Source: UBA2279 sp034399355 (GTDB lineage Bacteria; Actinomycetota; Coriobacteriia; Anaerosomatales; Anaerosomataceae). From it: 23,069 nt of DNA. Under the pieces are notes generated by a model. That model was not told where the DNA came from. It ran no database searches and saw only the letters and a list, made by a program, of their open reading frames with translations. Where the stretch lies: contig JAXMMT010000017.1 of the NCBI GenBank assembly GCA_034399355.1, positions 1 through 23,069 on the forward strand, read 5' to 3'. Below are positions 1 through 5,717 of this stretch, in pieces (the stretch's first letter is position 1; each line of letters starts with the position of its first letter). The position numbers and the translations under genes are program-made.

Positions 1-52
1 CACTTTCCAGATCGAACTCCACCACACCCAGGTCAACTCGGACTATCATCAT
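1..52 (-). CDS. 5' end of an unidentified leftward gene (partial)
   Basis: The first 17 codons of a leftward reading frame are visible, starting at the ATG at 52-50 and reading MMIVRVDLGVVEFDLES before the window ends. On the minus strand an AAAGGGAG ribosome-binding site lies about 6 bases before the start, which is what supports a real gene here. A second ATG follows directly and could be the true start. Too little is visible to name a family. It is divergent from the PHP gene, with about 320 bases between them. Confidence 0.5.
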   Translation of the reverse strand, partial: MMIVRVDLGVVEFDLES

Positions 53-374
53 CTCGGACTCCCTTTCTTCGGTAGGTTTCAGCGACTTCACTGAAGGGGG
101 AGTCCACCTGTTTAGTCAATGTCCGAGTTTGGGATGCTTCCACGAAGGGGTCAGACGCTTGAGTGAATGGGCGTCGCAGCTGTAGTATGAGAAGCTGACT
201 CTTCGGATGGTAGGAGTGCCGAGATACTATTTACGGAGCAGATGGTACTTGAGGTAGAGCCCTCGTGAGCCGATACATGAGGTGTCGACACCTCGGTGTC
301 CCGGCCCGGGTTTCGGTATGAGAGTTGCTTCTTCCTGCCGGGTAACGGCAACGCACAATCACCAGGGGGCATTT
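53..374. other. Intergenic control region between two divergent genes
   Basis: No convincing gene or RNA was found in these 322 bases. A weak promoter for the rightward PHP gene is possible: TTGAGG at 249-254, a 17-base spacer, then GATACA at 272-277, followed at once by the palindrome at 279-294. For the leftward gene, a TTGACT on the minus strand near 115-120 could be a -35 box, but no clear -10 box goes with it. Open frames in this stretch lack ribosome-binding sites and family similarity. Confidence 0.35.
279..294. repeat. Perfect 16-bp palindrome, possible operator
   Basis: GAGGTGTCGACACCTC is its own reverse complement. It lies one base after a possible -10 box (272-277) and 80 bases before the PHP gene start, a usual place for a repressor dimer site. 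No regulator gene is adjacent, so the operator role is inference. Confidence 0.4.
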
Positions 375-1088
375 GTGAACGAGGTCTGGGGCAAAGCGGA
401 CTTGCACATCCACTCGAATCACAGTGATGGGCTGGCTCGAATCCCGGAGATTATGGAATACGTGGCGAATGACACGGATCTCGACGTCATTGCGATTACC
501 GACCACAACACCATCGACGGCGCCTTGTTCGCGAAGTCGCTTGAGGACATGTACGACTTCCAAGTGGTCGTGGGCGAGGAGATCTCCTCGCAGTCCGGCC
601 ACATTATCGGCCTGTTCCTGCAGGAGGCGATCCCGGCCGGTCTGTCCGCTGCTGAGACCGTGTCCCAAATCAACGAGCAAGATGGGGTCGCGATCATTGC
701 CCACCCGTTTGCGAACCGCGCGTTCGGTCCATTCGGTTTGGAGAGCATAGGCAAGGCCGTCCATGATGTCGCGTTCCACGCCCTGGAGGTCTACAACTCC
801 TCGCCGTACCTCATCTACGCGAACCGACTCGCCGCCAAGGCCTTCGCAGGAGGTCAAGGAATCGCTGCCACCGGCGGTTCCGACGCACATGTGTTGAAGG
901 CCGTCGGAAAGGGCTACACGCTCTTCCGTGGACGTACTGCCGAGGATCTGCGCGCGAGTATCGACAATCTTGAAACCCGCGCTGAGGCCGGAAGAGGCGG
1001 GCTGTCAGTGGCCCTGCGCTACGCATTCCGCTACCCGCAGATTCGCCGTCTCCAGTCGTGGAACTGGGAGCGCTGCCGGGTCAAGTAG
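375..1088 (+). CDS. PHP-domain metal-dependent phosphoesterase
   Basis: This 237-residue protein belongs to the PHP (polymerase and histidinol phosphatase) superfamily, which hydrolyses phosphoesters with a cluster of metal ions. Motif I is ADLHIHSNHSDG (His11, His13, Asp18). A TDHNT motif, a GEE motif, an AHP motif and a late GGSDAH motif follow, so all expected metal ligands are present. The length matches the stand-alone PHP family (TrpH/YciV-like), whose members include 5'-3' exonucleases and nucleotide phosphatases; the substrate cannot be told from sequence. I chose the GTG at 375 because AGGGGGC sits just upstream and homology begins six codons later. An upstream in-frame ATG at 282 would add 31 residues with no family character and would start inside the palindrome. 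The next gene converges on it 3 bases away. Confidence 0.85.
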   Translation: MNEVWGKADLHIHSNHSDGLARIPEIMEYVANDTDLDVIAITDHNTIDGALFAKSLEDMYDFQVVVGEEISSQSGHIIGLFLQEAIPAGLSAAETVSQINEQDGVAIIAHPFANRAFGPFGLESIGKAVHDVAFHALEVYNSSPYLIYANRLAAKAFAGGQGIAATGGSDAHVLKAVGKGYTLFRGRTAEDLRASIDNLETRAEAGRGGLSVALRYAFRYPQIRRLQSWNWERCRVK

Positions 1089-1091
1089 CGC

Positions 1092-2330
1092 CTAGGACTC
1101 ATGCAGCATCGATCGGACGCCGTCAGCGAGCACATCGACGATTGTATCGTCGTCTCCCCACGGGGTCAGCGTTACCACCGACACCGCCCCACTCAGGCGC
1201 GCCATCCGGATCGCATGTTTCATGTCGATGGCGATCGCCAGTGAGGGAAGCGTGATCAGGCCCGGTGCGACGATGATGCGCGTACAGCCGAGGGCGGCGA
1301 GGTGTCGCACGACCTCTGTCACGTCTGGCATTTGCCACTCGAGCCAGCCAATACGCACGTGACGTTCGTTGATCTCGTGTTCTGCCAGGTGTAGCCGGAC
1401 GCGCTGCGCGAAGTAGTTCTCCTGCTCGCTCCATCCAGGGTGGGCGGCCGTCCACGACGGAGGCTGTCCCTCGCCAACTAGAACGACCCCGACCGTGTCC
1501 ATCGCCACTCCGGTCGTGAGGGCGATGATTCGCTCACAGAGTCGTCGCGCGAGGCGGGTGGAGTGCCAGAGCGGGGGAGCGAAGCTGACGGTCATGCCCG
1601 CGGCGCGCGCGCGAAGCTCCTCGAGTGTGCGCTTCGCGAGTCCGACAGGGAATGACTCGTCACTGCCGAGTGGGGCTACGATGACCCGGTCGATGCCCGC
1701 TTCGTAGGCCTGACGTACCGCGTCTGCGAGAGACGGCCGGGAAGTACACCACGCAGCGACCACCGAGCTGATGAGGGGATCATTGCCGAGGGCATCTTGG
1801 AGCTTTTGCGCCACGACACGTGCAGTCGCATGCGCGGGCAACACTCCGCCAATGGCGTGATAGCGGGTCTTCTCGGACAGGAAGATGAACGGAGCTGCGG
1901 TTGCCGACACAGTGAGCGCTTCGCTCTCGACAAAAAGTCGTTGGCTGGAGGCGACAGCCCGGGGATCGTAGCGATCAGGCTCAGCAGTCGCCAGGAGTAC
2001 GACTGCGGTGCACTTGTCCGAGCCACGGGTCTCCGGACGTGCAGGTAGCGGAGTGATGGTCTCGGTGCGGGCGAGCAGGGGCAATGCAGCTGCCGCGACC
2101 CAGTAGCCCCCGATGATAGCGGTGAGAAGGAAGAAAATGGCGAGGGCGACCGACTCGGTCGTGTCGTAGGTTGCAACGACCGCGCCGAAGCCGGCTACCG
2201 CCAGGGCGAGCGCCACCACACCGACGACGATGCCAGGAAGGTGCATGCGGCGATGCGCCACCATCGTGATCACAATGGTGGCGCCGAACACTACTGCTCC
2301 CACGAGCAGGCGGATCCACTCCGTCAGCAC
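1092..2330 (-). CDS. Membrane-anchored, catalytically degenerate ferrochelatase-like protein
   Basis: This 412-residue protein has three predicted membrane helices (about 6-25, 33-54 and 60-87), then a cytoplasmic domain from about residue 107 that follows the ferrochelatase (HemH/CpfC) plan. Recognisable stretches are an N-terminal VVLLATAEPD strand, EKTRYHAIGG, a 'GIDRVIVAPL' strand, and near the C-terminus WLEWQMPDVTEVVRHLAALG and the 'TLPSLAIAID' block (about 360-369). In true ferrochelatases the metal-inserting His lies in an SAHG-like motif and a Glu lies in LETLxEID. Here these read VGEG (285-288) and LPSLAIAID, so both residues are gone. It is therefore unlikely to insert iron and may bind a tetrapyrrole or act as a sensor or scaffold; that is inference. 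I chose the GTG at 2330 because GGAGG precedes it by 8 bases and it opens just before the first helix. A longer frame back to 2465 would overlap the thioredoxin promoter. Confidence 0.65.
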   Translation of the reverse strand: MLTEWIRLLVGAVVFGATIVITMVAHRRMHLPGIVVGVVALALAVAGFGAVVATYDTTESVALAIFFLLTAIIGGYWVAAAALPLLARTETITPLPARPETRGSDKCTAVVLLATAEPDRYDPRAVASSQRLFVESEALTVSATAAPFIFLSEKTRYHAIGGVLPAHATARVVAQKLQDALGNDPLISSVVAAWCTSRPSLADAVRQAYEAGIDRVIVAPLGSDESFPVGLAKRTLEELRARAAGMTVSFAPPLWHSTRLARRLCERIIALTTGVAMDTVGVVLVGEGQPPSWTAAHPGWSEQENYFAQRVRLHLAEHEINERHVRIGWLEWQMPDVTEVVRHLAALGCTRIIVAPGLITLPSLAIAIDMKHAIRMARLSGAVSVVTLTPWGDDDTIVDVLADGVRSMLHES

Positions 2331-2395
2331 ATCCGGCTCCTCCGACGTGGCCTCATCAAGGGTAGCGCTAAGCGCGGCAGCGGCCAAATGACCTT

Positions 2396-2423
2396 TTGAC
2401 AAAAATACCCCATGGGGTATACT
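2396..2423 (+). promoter_or_regulatory. Sigma-70-type promoter of the thioredoxin gene
   Basis: A perfect TTGACA -35 box (2396-2401) and a TATACT -10 box (2418-2423) are separated by 16 bases. The spacer is almost entirely filled by the palindrome at 2405-2420, so a bound repressor would block RNA polymerase. Transcription would start about 35 bases before the GTG at 2466. Confidence 0.75.
2405..2420. promoter_or_regulatory. CsoR/CstR-family operator 1
   Basis: ATACCCCATGGGGTAT is a perfect 16-bp palindrome. TA-C-run/G-run-TA palindromes are typical operators of the CsoR/RcnR/CstR repressor family. It has the same half sites as the palindrome at 3640-3656 beside the repressor gene, so that repressor probably controls thioredoxin. 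The ATG inside the palindrome (2412) is in frame with thioredoxin but is not a likely start. Confidence 0.75.
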
Positions 2424-2465
2424 ATAACCAAAGTGTCTGTAGTCCGAGTCTCTGAGGAGGCACAA

Positions 2466-2789
2466 GTGAGCGAAAGTATTCGTGGCATCAGCCAGGTCGA
2501 TTTCCAGGCACAGGTCCTTGAATCGGATGTGCCGGTTATCGTGGACTTCTGGGCACCCTGGTGTGGGCCTTGCCGCGCGGTCGGTCCGGAGCTCGAGAAG
2601 CTGTCCGTCAAGGTTGGTGACAGGGCGAAGTTCGTCAAGATCAACGTTGATGAAAACCGTGAGATTGCTGTGGAGTACGGTGTCATGAGCATCCCAACTA
2701 TTGCGAAGTTCGAGCGTGGTACTCTAGTCACATATGTTGTCGGAGCACGCGGTGCGGATGCGCTCGGTAGGGAATTCGGGCTGGTGTAG
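2466..2789 (+). CDS. trxA: Thioredoxin
   Basis: This is a 107-residue cytoplasmic thioredoxin of normal length that reduces protein disulfides or persulfides through a redox-active Cys pair. The active site is FWAPWCGPC (Cys33, Cys36), preceded by the buried Asp27 (VDF), and the cis-proline loop reads SIPT. The GTG at 2466 is chosen because AGGAGG ends 5 bases upstream and it gives the canonical N-terminus; the frame extends back to an ATG within the operator. Its promoter carries a CsoR/CstR-type operator, so it is probably induced by the signal that the repressor at 3284-3583 senses. Thioredoxins are known to reduce protein persulfides, which would fit a sulfur-stress role. The symbol is a family name; the organism's main thioredoxin may be another copy. 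Confidence 0.9.
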   Translation: MSESIRGISQVDFQAQVLESDVPVIVDFWAPWCGPCRAVGPELEKLSVKVGDRAKFVKINVDENREIAVEYGVMSIPTIAKFERGTLVTYVVGARGADALGREFGLV

Positions 2790-2899
2790 CCGGAGTGTCG
2801 GCGTATAGTCCGCCTGTTGCTCGATGACGGCACCGGGTCGGCGGAATCGTCGTCGGGCCCATGTTGAACGTCCGGTACATCTCGTCGTCAGGCAGCGGA

Positions 2900-3283
2900 A
2901 TGGACTTCACCTACAAGCGGGTAGGGACGAGGAACTTCGATACAACAGTCGAAGCCGTGGAGCGTACTGTGCGCTCTCACGGCTTTGTCTTGAGTCGGAC
3001 ACATGACATCAAAGCCACTCTGGCCGCGAAGGGCTTCAATATCCAGCCGCTGAGGGTTTTTGAGGTGGTGATGAGGCCCGACACGGGCGAACCGAGTACC
3101 CCGGAGCGAGACCTAGTGAACGTCTGCCGATTGCACATCTATGTGGAGGACGGCGTTGTGCACGTCACAGCCATTAGACCGACGGCGATGAGCAAAATCT
3201 TCTCGGATCGCGCTGCGCGTGCAGAAGCCGCAGCGCTAGAGGACTCGGTCGTGCGCCTCGTGGACGAGGTCGTGAACTGGTAG
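2900..3283 (+). CDS. DUF302-family protein
   Basis: This 127-residue soluble protein matches the DUF302 pattern: an N-terminal strand, 'FDTTVEAVERTVRSHGFVL', then 'HDIKATLAAKGFNIQPLRVFEVV', and a C-terminal helix (AALEDSVVRLVDEV). DUF302 has a small alpha/beta fold with no settled biochemical activity, and its members often sit beside metal or sulfur homeostasis genes. It lacks the NP-A motif seen in many members at the position reading RPDTGEP. The ATG at 2900 gives the typical family N-terminus, but its ribosome-binding site is poor. An in-frame ATG at 2861 would add 13 residues. It lies 110 bases after thioredoxin and probably shares its transcript, although a TATAGT at 2804-2809 could be a separate -10 box. 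Its stop abuts the convergent repressor's stop with no gap. Confidence 0.7.
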   Translation: MDFTYKRVGTRNFDTTVEAVERTVRSHGFVLSRTHDIKATLAAKGFNIQPLRVFEVVMRPDTGEPSTPERDLVNVCRLHIYVEDGVVHVTAIRPTAMSKIFSDRAARAEAAALEDSVVRLVDEVVNW

Positions 3284-3583
3284 CTACTGAACGCAGCTGG
3301 AGTACTTCAAAAATACGCCGATCGCCTCGTCGATGAGTTCGTCGCGGCTCTTGGCACCGTCGTCAACGAAACAGGTTTTCATCGAGTGGCCGATGATGTG
3401 CAGACCGACCTGATTGAGGGCGCTCTTGGCGGCCATGATCTGCGTGAGGACGGCCTCGCAGTCCTTGCCCGATTCAATCATCGTTTGCAGTCCGCGCACC
3501 TGTCCTTCGAGGCGTTTGAGGCGGTTGATGATTCGACGGCGTTCTTCCTCGTTTGAGATAGCGTAGCTCCCGACGTCGGCCAT
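3284..3583 (-). CDS. CsoR/CstR-family transcriptional repressor, CstR-like ligand set
   Basis: This 99-residue all-helical repressor has the family signature RRRIINRLKRLEGQVRGLQ followed by GKDCEAVLTQIMAAKSAL. Cys42 and Cys71 are 29 residues apart, exactly as in the Cu(I) sensor CsoR and the persulfide sensor CstR. CsoR has its third ligand, His, 25 residues after the first Cys. Here that residue is Ser67 (a His is one place earlier, at 66), and CstR likewise lacks that His. The protein therefore more probably forms di- or polysulfide links between the two Cys than binds Cu(I); this is inference. A third Cys (97) lies near the C-terminus. The ATG at 3583 has AAGGAG about 8 bases upstream. Its promoter spacer holds operator 2, which implies autoregulation and joint control with the divergent CDF transporter and the thioredoxin gene. 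Confidence 0.85.
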   Translation of the reverse strand: MADVGSYAISNEEERRRIINRLKRLEGQVRGLQTMIESGKDCEAVLTQIMAAKSALNQVGLHIIGHSMKTCFVDDGAKSRDELIDEAIGVFLKYSSCVQ

Positions 3584-3636
3584 GATGGTCTCCTTGTGTC
3601 GCCTTGGGGTTGGCGTACAATACTGTAGTTTATGCA

Positions 3637-3665
3637 AATATACCCCCTGGGGGTATGTCAGGCAA
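3637..3665 (-). promoter_or_regulatory. Promoter of the CsoR/CstR-like repressor gene
   Basis: On the minus strand TTGCCT (3665-3660) and TATATT (3642-3637) are 17 bases apart, and operator 2 fills the spacer. The design matches the thioredoxin promoter. A rightward promoter for the CDF gene must overlap; TTATGC (3630-3635) and TATGTC (3654-3659), 18 bases apart, are weak candidates. Confidence 0.55.
3640..3656. promoter_or_regulatory. CsoR/CstR-family operator 2
   Basis: ATACCCCC-T-GGGGGTAT is a 17-bp palindrome with a single central base. It shares the ATACCCC/GGGGTAT half sites of the palindrome at 2405-2420. It lies between the divergent repressor and CDF transporter genes, so one site could repress both. 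Confidence 0.75.
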
Positions 3666-3678
3666 GAGATGGGGAGTC

Positions 3679-4620
3679 GTGGGCTACTCGAAACACAACG
3701 GCTCGATTGACGGCGAGCGCGTCCGCTCAATCAAGCGCGTACTGTGGGGCATCCTTGGTCTCAACGTGCTGGTTGCGGGTGCCAAGCTCAGTTACGGACT
3801 GATCACAGGCTCTGTCGCAATGGCCGCGGACGGCTTCCATTCGGTGTTCGACGGCGCATCCAATGTCATCGGCCTGCTTGGAATGGGCATCGCGGGTAGA
3901 CCGGCGGACGAGAACCATCCATACGGGCATCAGAAGTACGAGACGTTTGCCTCGGCGGTCATCGCCATCATGTTGCTCTTTGCTGCCTGGAAGGTGGGAT
4001 CATCGGCGTTCGAGCGCCTCATGGATCCTAGTGTAGGACCACGTGTCGACACGTGGTCGTTCGTCATTATGCTTGGCACGCTTGCAATCAACATCGCGGT
4101 GACCACCTACGAGCGACGTGTCGGACGCAAGCTCAGGAGCGAGATCCTGATTGCTGACGCGAGCCACACCGGAAGCGACGTGCTTGTCAGCCTGGGCGTC
4201 ATTATAGGGCTCGTGGCCGTGAAGCTCGGGTTTCCGATAGCAGATCCGATAGTCGGTCTCCTCGTTGCGGGTGCGATTGTGATAGCTGCCATCAGAGTCT
4301 TCAAGTCAGCGAATGCCACGCTTTCCGATCAGGCGAGGATTCCGAGGAGCGAGATCCGCGCGGTCGTTCTGAGCGTCGACGGAGTCTTGGGATGCCACGA
4401 AGTCCGTACACGCGGGGCATCCAGCGAGGTCTATGTCGACCTGCATATTCAGGTCAATCCGGGTGTATCCGTCGTTGAGGGCCATGCCATCGCAGAGGCG
4501 GTCGAGAAGGCCGTGTGTGACGGTTTCGCGCAAGTCGCTGACGTCATCGCGCATCTTGAGCCATTGGATGAGTATCAGCAGGGTAAGACCGAGCGGCAGG
4601 TCACTGAGGGTCTCCGCTAG
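3679..4620 (+). CDS. Cation diffusion facilitator (CDF) metal efflux transporter
   Basis: This inner-membrane antiporter of about 313 residues exports divalent metal ions in exchange for protons. Six hydrophobic helices are followed by a cytoplasmic domain (about the last 90 residues) with His residues typical of the CDF regulatory domain. The transport-site ligands are HSVFD in TM2 (AADGFHSVFDGASN) and HTGSD in TM5 (DASHTGSDVLVS), the HxxxD pair of Zn/Fe/Mn-type members. Metal specificity cannot be fixed from this. The start is uncertain. The GTG at 3679 follows GGGGAG by only 2 bases, and the in-frame ATG at 3655 lies inside operator 2 and has no usable ribosome-binding site. It is divergent from the CstR-like repressor and likely controlled by it. 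The downstream EamA gene starts 1 base after its stop. Confidence 0.85.
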   Translation: MGYSKHNGSIDGERVRSIKRVLWGILGLNVLVAGAKLSYGLITGSVAMAADGFHSVFDGASNVIGLLGMGIAGRPADENHPYGHQKYETFASAVIAIMLLFAAWKVGSSAFERLMDPSVGPRVDTWSFVIMLGTLAINIAVTTYERRVGRKLRSEILIADASHTGSDVLVSLGVIIGLVAVKLGFPIADPIVGLLVAGAIVIAAIRVFKSANATLSDQARIPRSEIRAVVLSVDGVLGCHEVRTRGASSEVYVDLHIQVNPGVSVVEGHAIAEAVEKAVCDGFAQVADVIAHLEPLDEYQQGKTERQVTEGLR

Positions 4621-4621
4621 C

Positions 4622-5620
4622 ATGCGCGGATTCGGCCCACTCACGACCTCAGGTCCTGCACGCGGCGATCCTCACTTTCTGACGGGCTACGCCCTTGCTG
4701 CGCTCGCGGCTGCGTCCTGGGCCACCGGCGGCTTGGCTGCGAAGTGGTTGTTCTCGCCGCTGAACGAGCGGACTGCGGCTTGGCCATTCCCGCCCATGGG
4801 GCTCAACGTGGACCCCGTGCTGCTCTCCGCGGCGCGCGCAATGGTCGCCTTCGTGATGCTTCTGGTGTATCTGCTCCTCCGGCGCCGCGGTGCGCTCAGG
4901 ATACGTACGCGCGATCTGCCGTTCCTCGCGTTCTTTGGCGTGATCGGTCTTGCACTCGTACATTTCACCTACTTCAAGACGATATCGATGACCGGCGTTG
5001 CGACTGCCATGCTGCTGGAGTATCTGGCGCCCGTCATCGTGCTCGTGGTCTCTGTGATGTTCCTCAACGAGCGGCTTACCTGGACGTTGCCGGGCGCGGT
5101 CCTGCTCTCGGTGTCCGGGTGCGCGCTGATGGTCGGGGCGCTCGGGGACGGCGACATCGCCGTGTCTGCGCAAGGACTCGCATGGGGGCTCTCGTCGGCC
5201 GTCTTCTTTGCCGGCTACACACTTATGGGCAAGTACGCGGTCACCCGCTACTCCGCATGGACACTGCTGACGTACGGTCTTGGTTTCGCGGCATTGTTCT
5301 GGGTTGTCTATCTCAAGGGTCCACAGGACGTGTTCGCGTTGCTGTCGAATCCCAAGGGGCTTGTAGCCGTATCGCTTATCGCTCTCGTCAGTACGGTCAT
5401 TCCGTTCGGCGCGTTTCTGAAGGCGCTTCAGTACATCGAGGCGACCAAGGCCTCGGTCACCGCGACCCTTGAGCCCGTTATCGCCGGTGTTGTGGCGTGG
5501 TGGGTGCTGGGCGAAGTGCTGACACCGCTCCAGTTGCTCGGCGGTGGCCTTGTCATCGGTGCGATCATGTTAGCGCAAGCGCCGGTCCGCCAGAGAGGGG
5601 CGCTTCCACCGGTCGGGTAG
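4622..5620 (+). CDS. EamA-family (DMT superfamily) permease
   Basis: This 332-residue inner-membrane protein has about ten hydrophobic helices arranged as two EamA repeats. The first repeat includes 'GVIGLALVHFTYFKTISMTGVATAM' split across TM3-TM4, then 'LEYLAPVIVLVVSVMFLNERL'. The second carries the matching 'ATLEPVIAGVVAWWVLGEVLTPLQ' pattern, so both conserved Glu-Pro-type helix ends are present. Family members export amino acids, nucleosides or other metabolites; the substrate is unknown here. A periplasmic loop between TM1 and TM2 (about 35-60) is longer than usual. The ATG at 4622 is one base after the CDF stop and has only a distant GAGGG, so translation is probably coupled. Confidence 0.85.
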   Translation: MRGFGPLTTSGPARGDPHFLTGYALAALAAASWATGGLAAKWLFSPLNERTAAWPFPPMGLNVDPVLLSAARAMVAFVMLLVYLLLRRRGALRIRTRDLPFLAFFGVIGLALVHFTYFKTISMTGVATAMLLEYLAPVIVLVVSVMFLNERLTWTLPGAVLLSVSGCALMVGALGDGDIAVSAQGLAWGLSSAVFFAGYTLMGKYAVTRYSAWTLLTYGLGFAALFWVVYLKGPQDVFALLSNPKGLVAVSLIALVSTVIPFGAFLKALQYIEATKASVTATLEPVIAGVVAWWVLGEVLTPLQLLGGGLVIGAIMLAQAPVRQRGALPPVG

Positions 5621-5665
5621 TCTCGGCAGAAGTTAGTCTTCGACGTCGAACGAGAATATGCATAG

Positions 5666-5681
5666 TGGTATGTAGTTTGCT
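5666..5681 (+). promoter_or_regulatory. Putative sigma-54 (-24/-12) promoter of rpoN
   Basis: TGGTATGTAGTTTGCT fits the sigma-54 pattern TGGCACG-N4-TTGCW: the GG (5667-5668) and GC (5679-5680) doublets have the exact 12-base register, and TGG, A, G, TTGC and W all match. Transcription would begin near 5692, 26 bases before the rpoN ATG. A perfect 12-bp palindrome, TTCGACGTCGAA (5639-5650), lies 16 bases upstream and could be an activator site. Confidence 0.5.
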
Positions 5682-5717
5682 GCGCGGCACGTTCGCGTCG
5701 ATGACCCGGAGGACGCA

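Noticed and set aside
231..890. Long leftward open frame across the PHP gene
   Set aside because: It is an antisense shadow of the PHP gene in GC-rich DNA, with no family similarity and no ribosome-binding site.
1156..1173. CCCCACGGGG resembling the CsoR/CstR operators
   Set aside because: It lacks the TA flanks and lies deep in a coding region.
4072..4087. TGGCACGCTTGC resembling a sigma-54 element
   Set aside because: The GG and GC doublets are too close together, and it lies within the CDF gene.
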